This document shows positions 1 to 6,263 of a DNA stretch of 7,836 nucleotides, piece after piece. The notes beneath the pieces were generated by a model. The model ran no database searches. It had not been told where the DNA came from and saw nothing but the letters and a program-made list of their open reading frames with translations. This stretch comes from Competibacteraceae bacterium UBA6584 (GTDB lineage Bacteria > Pseudomonadota > Gammaproteobacteria > Competibacterales > Competibacteraceae). The position numbers and the translations under genes were made by a program. How positions within the stretch are numbered: the stretch's first letter is position 1; the number at the start of each line of letters is the position of its first letter. The stretch is from assembly GCA_002433805.1 (NCBI GenBank), contig DJIW01000085.1, forward strand, positions 4,320-12,155, written 5' to 3'.

Positions 1-679
1 AGACTTGCGCAAGCGCGGCCTGAATAAGATCGCGTTGATCACCGGCGATGGCGGCTTCGACAAATCAGGCCGCGCCCAGATTCTCAAATTAGCGCCCGAT
101 TACGGCATAACCCTGGTCGCCGATGAATCCTACGGCAACAAAGACACCGATATGACGGCCCAACTGACCAAAATTCGGTCCTCGGACGCACAGGCCATCA
201 TCAACTTCGGCTTGGGGCAAGCCCCGGCTATCGTGACCAAAAATATCAAACAGTTGGGGATCACCCTGCCCCTCTACCAATCCCACGGCGTCGCGTCCAA
301 AACCTTCATCGACTTGGCCGGCGATGCGGCCGAAGGCGTGCGCCTGCCAGCCGCCGCCCTGGTCGTCGCCGCGCAACTGCCCGACGCCGACCCTCAAAAA
401 CCGGTGCTGCTGGCTTACCAGAGCCGCTATGAAGCCAAGCACGGCCCGGTGTCCACCTTCGGCGGTCACGCCTACGACGGACTGATGATCGCCGTAGCGG
501 CCATCGAACGCGCCGGTGGCCCCGATAAAGCCAAGGTGCGCGACGAAATCGAGAAAACCTCGGGCTCCATCGGCACCGCCGGCGTGTTCAACATGAGCCC
601 GCAAGATCACATGGGCCTGAATCTGGACGCCTTCAAACTGCTGGAAATCCGCAACGGCGCTTGGAAAATCGTCGACTAA
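1..679 (+). CDS. ABC transporter periplasmic substrate-binding protein, HAAT/Leu-Ile-Val family (C-terminal part)
   Basis: This is the 3' part of a gene that begins before the window; 225 residues are readable, with codons in phase from base 2. The protein would bind the transported solute in the periplasm and deliver it to the LivHM permease. The visible part fits the Peripla_BP_6 (LivJ/LivK) fold. Near its left end is a beta-strand segment (KIALITGDGGF), then the characteristic stretch on choosing a ligand among neighbours (FGLGQAPAIVTKNIKQLG), then a late FGGHAYDGLMIA helix. The C-terminal FNMSPQDHMGLN motif is typical of this family. Full-length relatives have about 370-400 residues, so the signal peptide and N-lobe are outside the window. 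It is followed after 9 nt by livH, so it is the first visible gene of the operon. The ligand cannot be read from sequence; the paaK gene downstream makes an aromatic acid or aromatic amino acid possible, next to branched-chain amino acids. Confidence 0.9.
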   Translation, partial: DLRKRGLNKIALITGDGGFDKSGRAQILKLAPDYGITLVADESYGNKDTDMTAQLTKIRSSDAQAIINFGLGQAPAIVTKNIKQLGITLPLYQSHGVASKTFIDLAGDAAEGVRLPAAALVVAAQLPDADPQKPVLLAYQSRYEAKHGPVSTFGGHAYDGLMIAVAAIERAGGPDKAKVRDEIEKTSGSIGTAGVFNMSPQDHMGLNLDAFKLLEIRNGAWKIVD

Positions 680-688
680 GCGCTGTTT

Positions 689-1564
689 ATGCCCGAGCAG
701 TTATTCCAGTTTTTAGTGACCGGCATTACCATCGGCTCGCTGTACGCCTTGGTCGGCCTGGGCTTCGCCCTGATTTACAATGCCTCCGATGTCGTGAATT
801 TCGCTCAGGGCGAGTTCGTGATGTTGGGCGCGATGACCGCTATCGCCCTACTCAACGCTGGCCTTCCGCTGCTGGTGGCCGCTGTCATCGCCACCTTGCT
901 CACCGTCGGCGTCGGTCTGTTGCTGGAACGCTTTGCCATCGAACCGGCGGCCGGCGCATCGGTGGTGACCACCATCATCATCACCATCGGCGCGGCGATT
1001 TTCCTGCGCGGCGTCGCGTTGCTACTTTGGGGCAAGGATTTTCACTCTCTCAAACCCTTCAGCGGCGATGCGCCGATCCAAATCGGCGGGGCCACGGTGC
1101 TGCCGCAAAGCCTTTGGGTGCTCGGTGTCACGGTCGTGCTGGTGGCGCTGGTTCGCGCCTTTTTCAACCGCACCTTGCTGGGAAAAGCGCTGCTCGCGTG
1201 CGCGTTTAACCGCACCGCCGCCCAAGCCGTCGGCATCAATGTCAAGGTGATGCTCCGGCTGGCCTATGGCCTGTCCGCCGGCTTGGGCGCGCTGGCCGGC
1301 ATCCTCATTGCTCCCATCACCTTCAGTTCCTACGAAGCTGGCGTCATGCTCGGCCTTAAGGGCTTTTCCGCCGCCATCGTCGGCGGTATCGGCAACCCCA
1401 TGGGCGCGGTCGCCGGCGGCGTGCTGTTGGGCGTGCTGGAAGCTTTGGGCGCGGGCTTGGTGTCCTCCGGCTACAAGGACGCCATTGCCTTTTTGTTCGT
1501 GCTGATGGTGCTGTTTTTCGAGCCGACCGGCCTGTTCGGTCATAAAGCCTCGGAAAGGGTTTGA
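689..1564 (+). CDS. livH: Branched-chain amino acid-type ABC transporter permease LivH
   Basis: Inner-membrane permease of a HAAT-type importer, 291 residues, the usual LivH length, with about eight hydrophobic segments. Diagnostic stretches are the N-terminal TGITIGSLYALVGLGFALIY, the NFAQGEFVMLGA motif (residues 38-49), the cytoplasmic loop around GKALLACAFNRTAAQAVGIN (165-184, coupling to the ATPases) and the C-terminal GLKGFSAAIVGGIGNPMGA (222-240). The ATG lies 9 nt after the binding-protein stop and has no evident Shine-Dalgarno sequence, so translation is probably coupled to the upstream gene. LivM follows after 3 nt. It should form a heterodimeric channel with LivM, powered by LivG and LivF. 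The family assignment is firm; the substrate is not determined by this sequence. Confidence 0.95.
   Translation: MPEQLFQFLVTGITIGSLYALVGLGFALIYNASDVVNFAQGEFVMLGAMTAIALLNAGLPLLVAAVIATLLTVGVGLLLERFAIEPAAGASVVTTIIITIGAAIFLRGVALLLWGKDFHSLKPFSGDAPIQIGGATVLPQSLWVLGVTVVLVALVRAFFNRTLLGKALLACAFNRTAAQAVGINVKVMLRLAYGLSAGLGALAGILIAPITFSSYEAGVMLGLKGFSAAIVGGIGNPMGAVAGGVLLGVLEALGAGLVSSGYKDAIAFLFVLMVLFFEPTGLFGHKASERV
1552..1559 (+). promoter_or_regulatory. Ribosome binding site of livM
   Basis: The sequence GGAAAGGG sits 8 nt before the livM ATG, inside the last codons of livH. It supports the ATG at 1568 as the start and fits re-initiation by ribosomes finishing livH. Confidence 0.6.
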
Positions 1565-1567
1565 TTC

Positions 1568-2533
1568 ATGCGGCTGGCTGGCTTCTATGCGTTCGCGGCG
1601 GCTGTGGCGCTGCTCCCGGCGCTGTTTCCCGACAACTATTTTGTTGTCGTTATCGGCGCGTCCGCCGGCCTGAACGTTATCCTGGCGGTCGGCCTTAACC
1701 TGCTGATGGGTTACGCCGGTCAGATTTCCCTGGGCCACGCCGCGTTTTTCGGCGTGGGCGCGTACGCTTCAGCCATTCTCACCACCCGTTTCGGTTGGCC
1801 TTCGTTGCTGGCGCTCGCCGCTGGTTTGCTCGCCGCCGGCCTGCTCGCTTGGGGGTTCGCCCGACCGATTTTAAGGTTGCGCGGTCACTATCTGGCGATG
1901 GCGACCCTCGGCTTCGGCGTCATCGCGCACGTTGTCATGGTGCAAGCCACGCACTGGACCGGGGGACCCGACGGTTTGGCCGGCATCCCGCCGCTGAACG
2001 TCCTGGGCTGGCGGGTCGAGGGCGATTTGCAATGGTACGGCGTCATCATGGCCGCCATGCTGTTGGCGGTTTGGCTGTCGCTCAATCTGGTCGATTCCCA
2101 AGTCGGGCGCGCCTTGCGGGCGGTGCACGGTTCGGAATTCGCCGCGCAGATGATGGGCGTCGACACCGCCCGCGCCAAAACCCAAGCCTTCGTCGTCTCG
2201 GCGCTATTCGCCGCCTTTGCCGGTAGCCTGTTCGCCCACCAGCAAGCCTTCGTCAGTCCCGATTCCTTCAATCTCGCCGTTTCGGTCGAGCTGGTCACCA
2301 TGGTGGTGTTGGGCGGTTTGGCCTCCACCTTCGGCGCGGTGTGCGGCGCGATCGCGCTGACCCTGCTCCAGCAGGGCTTGGTGGTGTTCGAGGATTACGA
2401 GATGCTGGTTCACGGCGCCTTGCTGATGGCGGTGATGATCTTCATGCCGCAGGGCCTGTTCGTGGGTCTGACCCAAGCGGTGCGTCGTCTGGGCTCGGCC
2501 CTGGTGGGTTCCAAGCCCCCGGCGGCCGCCTGA
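1568..2533 (+). CDS. livM: Branched-chain amino acid-type ABC transporter permease LivM
   Basis: Second inner-membrane permease subunit, 321 residues, partner of LivH. Family hallmarks visible are GLNLLMGYAGQISLGHAAFF (residues 42-61), RLRGHYLAMATLGFG (104-118), TGGPDGL (131-137) and the cytoplasmic coupling loop GRALRAVHGSEFAAQMMGVD (180-199). LVTMVVLGGLASTFGAVCGA (242-261) follows near the C-terminal membrane segments. The start is supported by a purine-rich ribosome site, GGAAAGGG, 8 nt upstream inside the end of livH. The N-terminus is short compared with E. coli LivM, as is common in HAAT operons outside the enterics. The C-terminal tail after residue 300 is basic and Pro/Ala-rich and probably cytoplasmic. 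It is followed after 10 nt by livG. Confidence 0.95.
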   Translation: MRLAGFYAFAAAVALLPALFPDNYFVVVIGASAGLNVILAVGLNLLMGYAGQISLGHAAFFGVGAYASAILTTRFGWPSLLALAAGLLAAGLLAWGFARPILRLRGHYLAMATLGFGVIAHVVMVQATHWTGGPDGLAGIPPLNVLGWRVEGDLQWYGVIMAAMLLAVWLSLNLVDSQVGRALRAVHGSEFAAQMMGVDTARAKTQAFVVSALFAAFAGSLFAHQQAFVSPDSFNLAVSVELVTMVVLGGLASTFGAVCGAIALTLLQQGLVVFEDYEMLVHGALLMAVMIFMPQGLFVGLTQAVRRLGSALVGSKPPAAA

Positions 2534-2543
2534 TCGATCCGCC

Positions 2544-3347
2544 ATGACCGCCCTCCCGCCGCGCGCCTCCTCGCTCCCCTTGCTGGCCGTCACCGGCTTG
2601 GAACAAAGTTTCGGCGGCGTCATGGCGCTGGCGGGCGTCAGTTTTCAGGTGGCGGAAGGTCTCATTTACGCCGTCATCGGCCCCAACGGCGCGGGTAAAA
2701 CCACTCTGTTCAACGCGCTGTGCGGCTTCTACCAACCTTCCGCCGGTTCGATCCGTTTCGCCGACCGCGAATTGCTGGGATTGCCGCCGTATCGGATCGC
2801 CGCCCGTGGCGTCGCCCGGACCTTCCAAAATTTGCAGCTGTTCTTCAACATGACAGTGATCGAAAATGTCATGGTCGGCTGTCACCTGCGCGCGAAAACC
2901 CACTTGTTCGCCGCTGCCTTGCGGCTTCCTGGGATACGGCGTCAAGAACACCAGCTGCGAGCGTGGGCCATGGAAGCCTTGGAACTTTGCGAGCTGGCCG
3001 ACCGTGCCGGGCAGCCGGCGAGCGCCCTGCCTTACGGGTTGATGAAGCGGGTGGAAATCGCCCGCGCCCTCGCCGCCAAACCGCGCTTGCTGCTGCTGGA
3101 CGAACCGGCCGCCGGGCTCAACGACACCGAAACCTTGGCGTTGCGCGATTTAATCGCCCGCATCCGCGACAGCGGCGTCACCGTGCTGTTAGTCGAACAC
3201 CACATGCCGTTGGTGATGGGGGTGTCCGATCGATTGTTAGTGCTGGACTACGGCAGCGTGCTGGCCGAGGGGACGCCGGCGGACATCCAGAACGACGCGC
3301 GCGTGGTCGCGGCCTATTTGGGCGGCGCGGTGAGTTATGCCGTCTGA
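2544..3347 (+). CDS. livG: ABC transporter ATP-binding protein LivG
   Basis: Cytoplasmic ATPase of the HAAT importer, 267 residues, slightly longer than E. coli LivG (about 255) because of an N-terminal extension of about 10 residues. Visible motifs are Walker A GPNGAGKT (residues 46-53), the Q-loop in ARTFQNLQLF (Q95), the LivG-type signature LPYGLMKRVEIARAL (162-176), Walker B LLLLDEP (182-188), the PAAGLN D-loop region and the switch histidine in LLVEHHM (H219). The C-terminal GTPADIQNDARVVAAYLG is the normal LivG ending. The signature is a variant: relatives usually have YGQQRRLEIAR, here YGLMKRVEIAR. No clear Shine-Dalgarno precedes the ATG; livM ends 10 nt before. It overlaps livF by 11 nt, so the two ATPases are probably made in a coupled way and form a LivGF heterodimer. 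Confidence 0.95.
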   Translation: MTALPPRASSLPLLAVTGLEQSFGGVMALAGVSFQVAEGLIYAVIGPNGAGKTTLFNALCGFYQPSAGSIRFADRELLGLPPYRIAARGVARTFQNLQLFFNMTVIENVMVGCHLRAKTHLFAAALRLPGIRRQEHQLRAWAMEALELCELADRAGQPASALPYGLMKRVEIARALAAKPRLLLLDEPAAGLNDTETLALRDLIARIRDSGVTVLLVEHHMPLVMGVSDRLLVLDYGSVLAEGTPADIQNDARVVAAYLGGAVSYAV

Positions 3348-4098
3348 GATTTCCTCCGCTCCCGCCCCGCCGGCCGCCGGCGGTGACCGGTTGCTGGAAG
3401 TGATCGGGCTGAGCAGCCAATACGGCCCGGTGCGCGCTATCCATCAGATCGATTTAGGTGTCAGCGCGGGCGAACTGGTCGCCATCGTGGGCGGCAACGG
3501 CGCGGGCAAGACCACCCTGCTCCACACCTTGTCCGGCTTGCAACCCGCCAGCGCCGGGCGAATCAGCTTTGACGGTCAAGACATTACCCGCTGGCCGCCG
3601 CATCGGATCGTCGCCGCCGGCATTTGTCAGGTGCTGGAAGGACGTCAAGTGTTTGCCCCGCTCACCGTCGAAGACAATCTTCGGCTCGGCGGCTACCGGC
3701 AACGCCGCGATTCGGCTTGGCTTGGCCAGCAACAAGAGCGCGTCTACACGCTGTTCCCGATCCTCGCCGAACGCCGCCGGCAACTGGCGGGTACCTTATC
3801 CGGCGGCCAGCAGCAGATGCTCGCCATCGGCCGCGCCCTGCTGGGACGGCCGCGCCTGCTGCTGCTGGACGAGCCGTCGATGGGCTTGGCGCCGCTGTTG
3901 GTCGAGGAAATTTTCCGAGTGATCGTCGAATTGAACGGGCGGGGCGTCACCATCCTGTTGGTCGAGCAGAACGCCCGCGCCGCCTTGGCCATCGCCGGGC
4001 GCGGTTACATTCTCGAAACCGGCCGCATCGCCAAAACTGCCCCGGCGGCGGAACTGCTGGCCGACGACGACGTGCGTCGGGCTTATTTGGGTTATTGA
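3337..4098 (+). CDS. livF: ABC transporter ATP-binding protein LivF
   Basis: Second cytoplasmic ATPase of the importer, 253 residues. Motifs are Walker A GGNGAGKT (residues 52-59), the LivF-specific segment EGRQVFAPLTVEDNL (101-115, usually EGRRVFPxLTVEENL), a canonical signature LSGGQQQ (154-160), Walker B LLLLDEP (174-180), SMGLAPLLVEEIF after it, and LLVEQN (207-212). The glutamine at the usual switch-histidine position is normal for LivF and not a defect. The first about 18 residues (SAPAPPAAGG) are low-complexity and precede the conserved domain; the start inside livG is chosen because it gives an 11-nt overlap and no better start is near. It pairs with LivG on the LivHM permease. The CBS-ACT gene follows after 15 nt. 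Confidence 0.95.
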   Translation: MPSEISSAPAPPAAGGDRLLEVIGLSSQYGPVRAIHQIDLGVSAGELVAIVGGNGAGKTTLLHTLSGLQPASAGRISFDGQDITRWPPHRIVAAGICQVLEGRQVFAPLTVEDNLRLGGYRQRRDSAWLGQQQERVYTLFPILAERRRQLAGTLSGGQQQMLAIGRALLGRPRLLLLDEPSMGLAPLLVEEIFRVIVELNGRGVTILLVEQNARAALAIAGRGYILETGRIAKTAPAAELLADDDVRRAYLGY

Positions 4099-4102
4099 TA
4101 GC

Positions 4103-4107
4103 GGAGG
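4103..4107 (+). promoter_or_regulatory. Ribosome binding site of the CBS-ACT gene
   Basis: A GGAGG core lies 6 nt before the ATG at 4114. It is the strongest Shine-Dalgarno sequence in this operon, suggesting that the CBS-ACT protein is initiated independently and not only by coupling to livF. Confidence 0.75.
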
Positions 4108-4113
4108 CAACCG

Positions 4114-4782
4114 ATGTACGTGGATCGGATCATGAGCCGCGACGTGCTGCAAGTCGCCGAAGACGCTCGCGTCACCCAGCTGGCGGCGCTGATGCGCGAC
4201 CGCCACATCCGCCATCTGCCGGTGGTGCGCGACGGCTGTTTGGTCGGATTGGTCACCTCTCACGATCTCGAACGGGTGGCGCCTTCGCCGGTGACCACAC
4301 TCTCGGTCGGCGAGGCCAACTACCTGCTCGGCAAGCTGACCGCCGCCAAAATCATGCGCGCCCAAGTGATGACTTGCGCCCCCGAGACTCTGGTCGAGGA
4401 AGCCGCGCGGGTGCTGCGCGAGAAGAAAATCGGTTGCCTGCCGGTGGTTGAAAACGGCGGCAAACTGGTCGGCATCGTCACCCACGAGGATTTGCTGGAT
4501 TTCTTCCTCGACATCACCGGCTGTTTGATGGCGGACACCACCCGCATCGCCGTGCATCTGCCCGACGCCATCGGCCAACTGGGGCGCTTTTTGACCGCGA
4601 TCAACGACGCGGGGGGCTATATCGCCACCGTGGTTTCGCCGGTGCATCCTGATAAAACGGGCTTGCGGATCGCCGTGGTGCGCTATCGCGCCGATGATCC
4701 GCGCGCCCTGAACCAGCGCTTGCGCGACCTGGGCTACGAACTGCTGACCGAAATGCTGCCTGCCCCAGTCGCCGGCGCTTGA
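4114..4782 (+). CDS. CBS-CBS-ACT domain regulatory protein (AcuB-like architecture)
   Basis: A 222-residue soluble protein with three modules. CBS repeat 1 covers about residues 1-56 (YVDRIMSRDVLQV, IRHLPVVRDGCLVGLVTSHDL). CBS repeat 2 covers about 76-132 (AAKIMRAQVMTCAPETLVEEA, IGCLPVVENGGKLVGIVTHEDL). An ACT-like domain covers about 142-215 (TTRIAVHLPDAIGQLGRFLTAINDAGGYIATV). Paired CBS domains (a Bateman module) commonly bind adenine nucleotides, and ACT domains commonly bind amino acids; both roles are family knowledge, not shown here. There is no catalytic domain and no membrane segment. The same layout occurs in AcuB-like proteins. Lying between livF and paaK in one operon, it may sense energy state and an amino acid and act on the ligase or transporter; that is inference. 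The paaK start follows after 30 nt. Confidence 0.85.
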   Translation: MYVDRIMSRDVLQVAEDARVTQLAALMRDRHIRHLPVVRDGCLVGLVTSHDLERVAPSPVTTLSVGEANYLLGKLTAAKIMRAQVMTCAPETLVEEAARVLREKKIGCLPVVENGGKLVGIVTHEDLLDFFLDITGCLMADTTRIAVHLPDAIGQLGRFLTAINDAGGYIATVVSPVHPDKTGLRIAVVRYRADDPRALNQRLRDLGYELLTEMLPAPVAGA

Positions 4783-4812
4783 CCGCTTTCCTCAATCACC
4801 CGAGACCGAGCC

Positions 4813-6114
4813 ATGATTCTCGACACCGACCAGGAAACCCTACCTCGCGAGGAATTGCGCGAATTGCAAGTGCGCCGGCTTCGCGCCACCGTCGAACGTT
4901 GCTACCAAACCGTCAAATACTATCGAGATGCCATGGACGAACTCGGCGTCCGACCGAGCCACATTCAATCCGTCGCCGACGTGCGCCTGCTGCCCTTCAC
5001 CAAGAAGGAAAATCTGCGAGAAAATTATCCCTTCGGCATGTTTGCCGTGCCGACCGATCAAATCGTGCGCATCCACGCCTCCAGCGGCACCACCGGCAAG
5101 CCCACCGTGGTCGGCTACACCCGCCGCGACGTGCGCACCTGGGCGCGGGTGATGGCCCGCAGCCTGGCCGCCGCTGGCCTGCGTCCCGGCGACCGCATGC
5201 ACAATGCCTATGGCTATGGCCTGTTCACCGGCGGTTTGGGCTTTCACTACGGCGCGGAGGAATTGGGCGTCATGGTGACCCCGGTTTCCGGCGGCCAAAC
5301 TCAGCGGCAAATCATGTTGATTCAGGATTTCGAGCCGACCGGCCTGTCCTGTACGCCATCTTATGCGCTCAATCTCGCTGAAGCGGCGGCCGACATGAAC
5401 GTGGATTTGCGCAAGCTGCCGCTCAAGGTCGGCATCTTCGGCGCGGAGCCGTGGACCGAGGAAATGCGCTACGAGCTGGAATCGCGTCTCGGCATTGACG
5501 CCGTGGACATTTACGGCCTATCCGAAATCATCGGCCCCGGCGTCGCCACCGAATGCATCGAAGCCAAGAATGGCCTGCACGTGTTCGAGGATCATTTCTT
5601 GATAGAAGCGGTGGACGTCAACACCGGCGAGCCGATCCCCTACGGCGAGGCCGGCGAAATCGTCATTACCTCGCTCACCAAGGAAGCCTTCCCGGTGCTG
5701 CGTTACCGCACCCGCGATGTGTCGGTGCTCGATCCCGCGCCGTGTCGTTGTGGGCGTACCCACGTCCGCATGAAGCGCGTCACCGGCCGCACCGACGACA
5801 TGCTGATCATTCGCGGCGTCAACGTCTTTCCCTCTCAGGTGGAGGCGATTCTCATGCAGACCGAAACGCTGGCGCCCTTTTATCAGTTGGAAATCTCCCG
5901 CGAGGGCAATCTCGACTTGTTGACGGTGAACGTCGAAGGCAGTCCCCCGCTCGTCGCGCAAGGCGAAGCCGCCATGGCGCGAGTGGCGCATAAGGCGCAG
6001 AAAGATATCAAGGATTTCATCGGCGTGACCGCCAAGGTCGTGGTCAAGCGCACCGGCGAACTGCCGCGCTCGGAGGGTAAAGCCGTGCGGGTCATCGACC
6101 ATCGCAAGAAATAA
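4813..6114 (+). CDS. paaK: Phenylacetate-CoA ligase (PaaK family)
   Basis: A 433-residue AMP-forming acyl-CoA ligase, expected to convert phenylacetate or a related aryl acid, ATP and CoA into aryl-CoA, AMP and pyrophosphate in the cytoplasm (EC 6.2.1.30 for PaaK itself). Motifs are the phosphate-binding loop SSGTTGKPTVVGYT (residues 90-103), YGYGLFTGGLGFHYG in the substrate region, YGLSE (234-238), RYRTRD (297-302) with the ATP-contacting Asp, the PaaK-type CRCGRTH (311-317), and RTDDMLIIRGVNVFPSQVE, the hinge before the small C-terminal domain. The catalytic lysine is probably K423 in RSEGKAVRV. Length and motif order match PaaK. The start has only a weak GAG upstream. It is the last gene of the operon. 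Close paralogues act on other aryl acids such as indoleacetate or hydroxyphenylacetate, so the exact substrate is open. No other paa catabolic gene is in view. Confidence 0.92.
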   Translation: MILDTDQETLPREELRELQVRRLRATVERCYQTVKYYRDAMDELGVRPSHIQSVADVRLLPFTKKENLRENYPFGMFAVPTDQIVRIHASSGTTGKPTVVGYTRRDVRTWARVMARSLAAAGLRPGDRMHNAYGYGLFTGGLGFHYGAEELGVMVTPVSGGQTQRQIMLIQDFEPTGLSCTPSYALNLAEAAADMNVDLRKLPLKVGIFGAEPWTEEMRYELESRLGIDAVDIYGLSEIIGPGVATECIEAKNGLHVFEDHFLIEAVDVNTGEPIPYGEAGEIVITSLTKEAFPVLRYRTRDVSVLDPAPCRCGRTHVRMKRVTGRTDDMLIIRGVNVFPSQVEAILMQTETLAPFYQLEISREGNLDLLTVNVEGSPPLVAQGEAAMARVAHKAQKDIKDFIGVTAKVVVKRTGELPRSEGKAVRVIDHRKK

Positions 6115-6154
6115 ACGCTTTTGTTGTGCCCTTACCTGATTGGCGCTAGTAGCC

Positions 6155-6176
6155 GCGCGAAATTTCAGTTTTGCGC
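6155..6176. terminator. Possible hairpin between convergent paaK and aroF
   Basis: GCGCGAAA and TTTTGCGC can form an 8-bp stem with one G-U pair and a 6-nt loop (TTTCAG). It lies 41 nt after the paaK stop and about 90 nt after the aroF stop. No T-run follows on either strand, so it is not a classical intrinsic terminator; it could mark or protect transcript 3' ends. The stem is short and may be chance. Confidence 0.3.
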
Positions 6177-6240
6177 TTGGGGGCTGCCTTGGGGTTGTCT
6201 CTGTGGTTTTGGGGTAAGCGGGATGTTTGGTTCTTGTTTC
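6177..6240 (-). terminator. C-rich, G-poor tract, candidate Rho-utilisation region after aroF
   Basis: In bases 6181-6240 the plus strand has 24 G, 25 T, 8 C and 3 A. The aroF transcript, read on the minus strand, therefore has 24 C, 25 A, 8 G and 3 U here. A C-rich, G-poor, poorly structured RNA just after a stop codon is the known character of Rho-utilisation sites. The tract begins 23 nt past the aroF stop and runs into the hairpin at 6176-6155. No protein-coding reading is supported in the gap 6115-6263. The role in termination is inferred from composition only. Confidence 0.4.
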
Positions 6241-6263
6241 TAGATGATGGTATAAATCTGAAA

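Noticed and set aside
661..1209. Plus-strand frame with a run of six histidines, resembling a His-rich protein
   Set aside because: It lies wholly across livH in another frame; the His run comes from the ACCATCATCATCACC bases that encode TTIIITI in livH.
3796..4647. Long minus-strand open frame (283 codons) opposite livF and the CBS-ACT gene
   Set aside because: It is antisense to two well-supported genes, its composition is that of a GC-rich shadow frame, and it has no recognisable domain.
5518..6102. Minus-strand open frame opposite the end of paaK
   Set aside because: It is fully antisense to conserved PaaK motifs and has no recognisable protein features.
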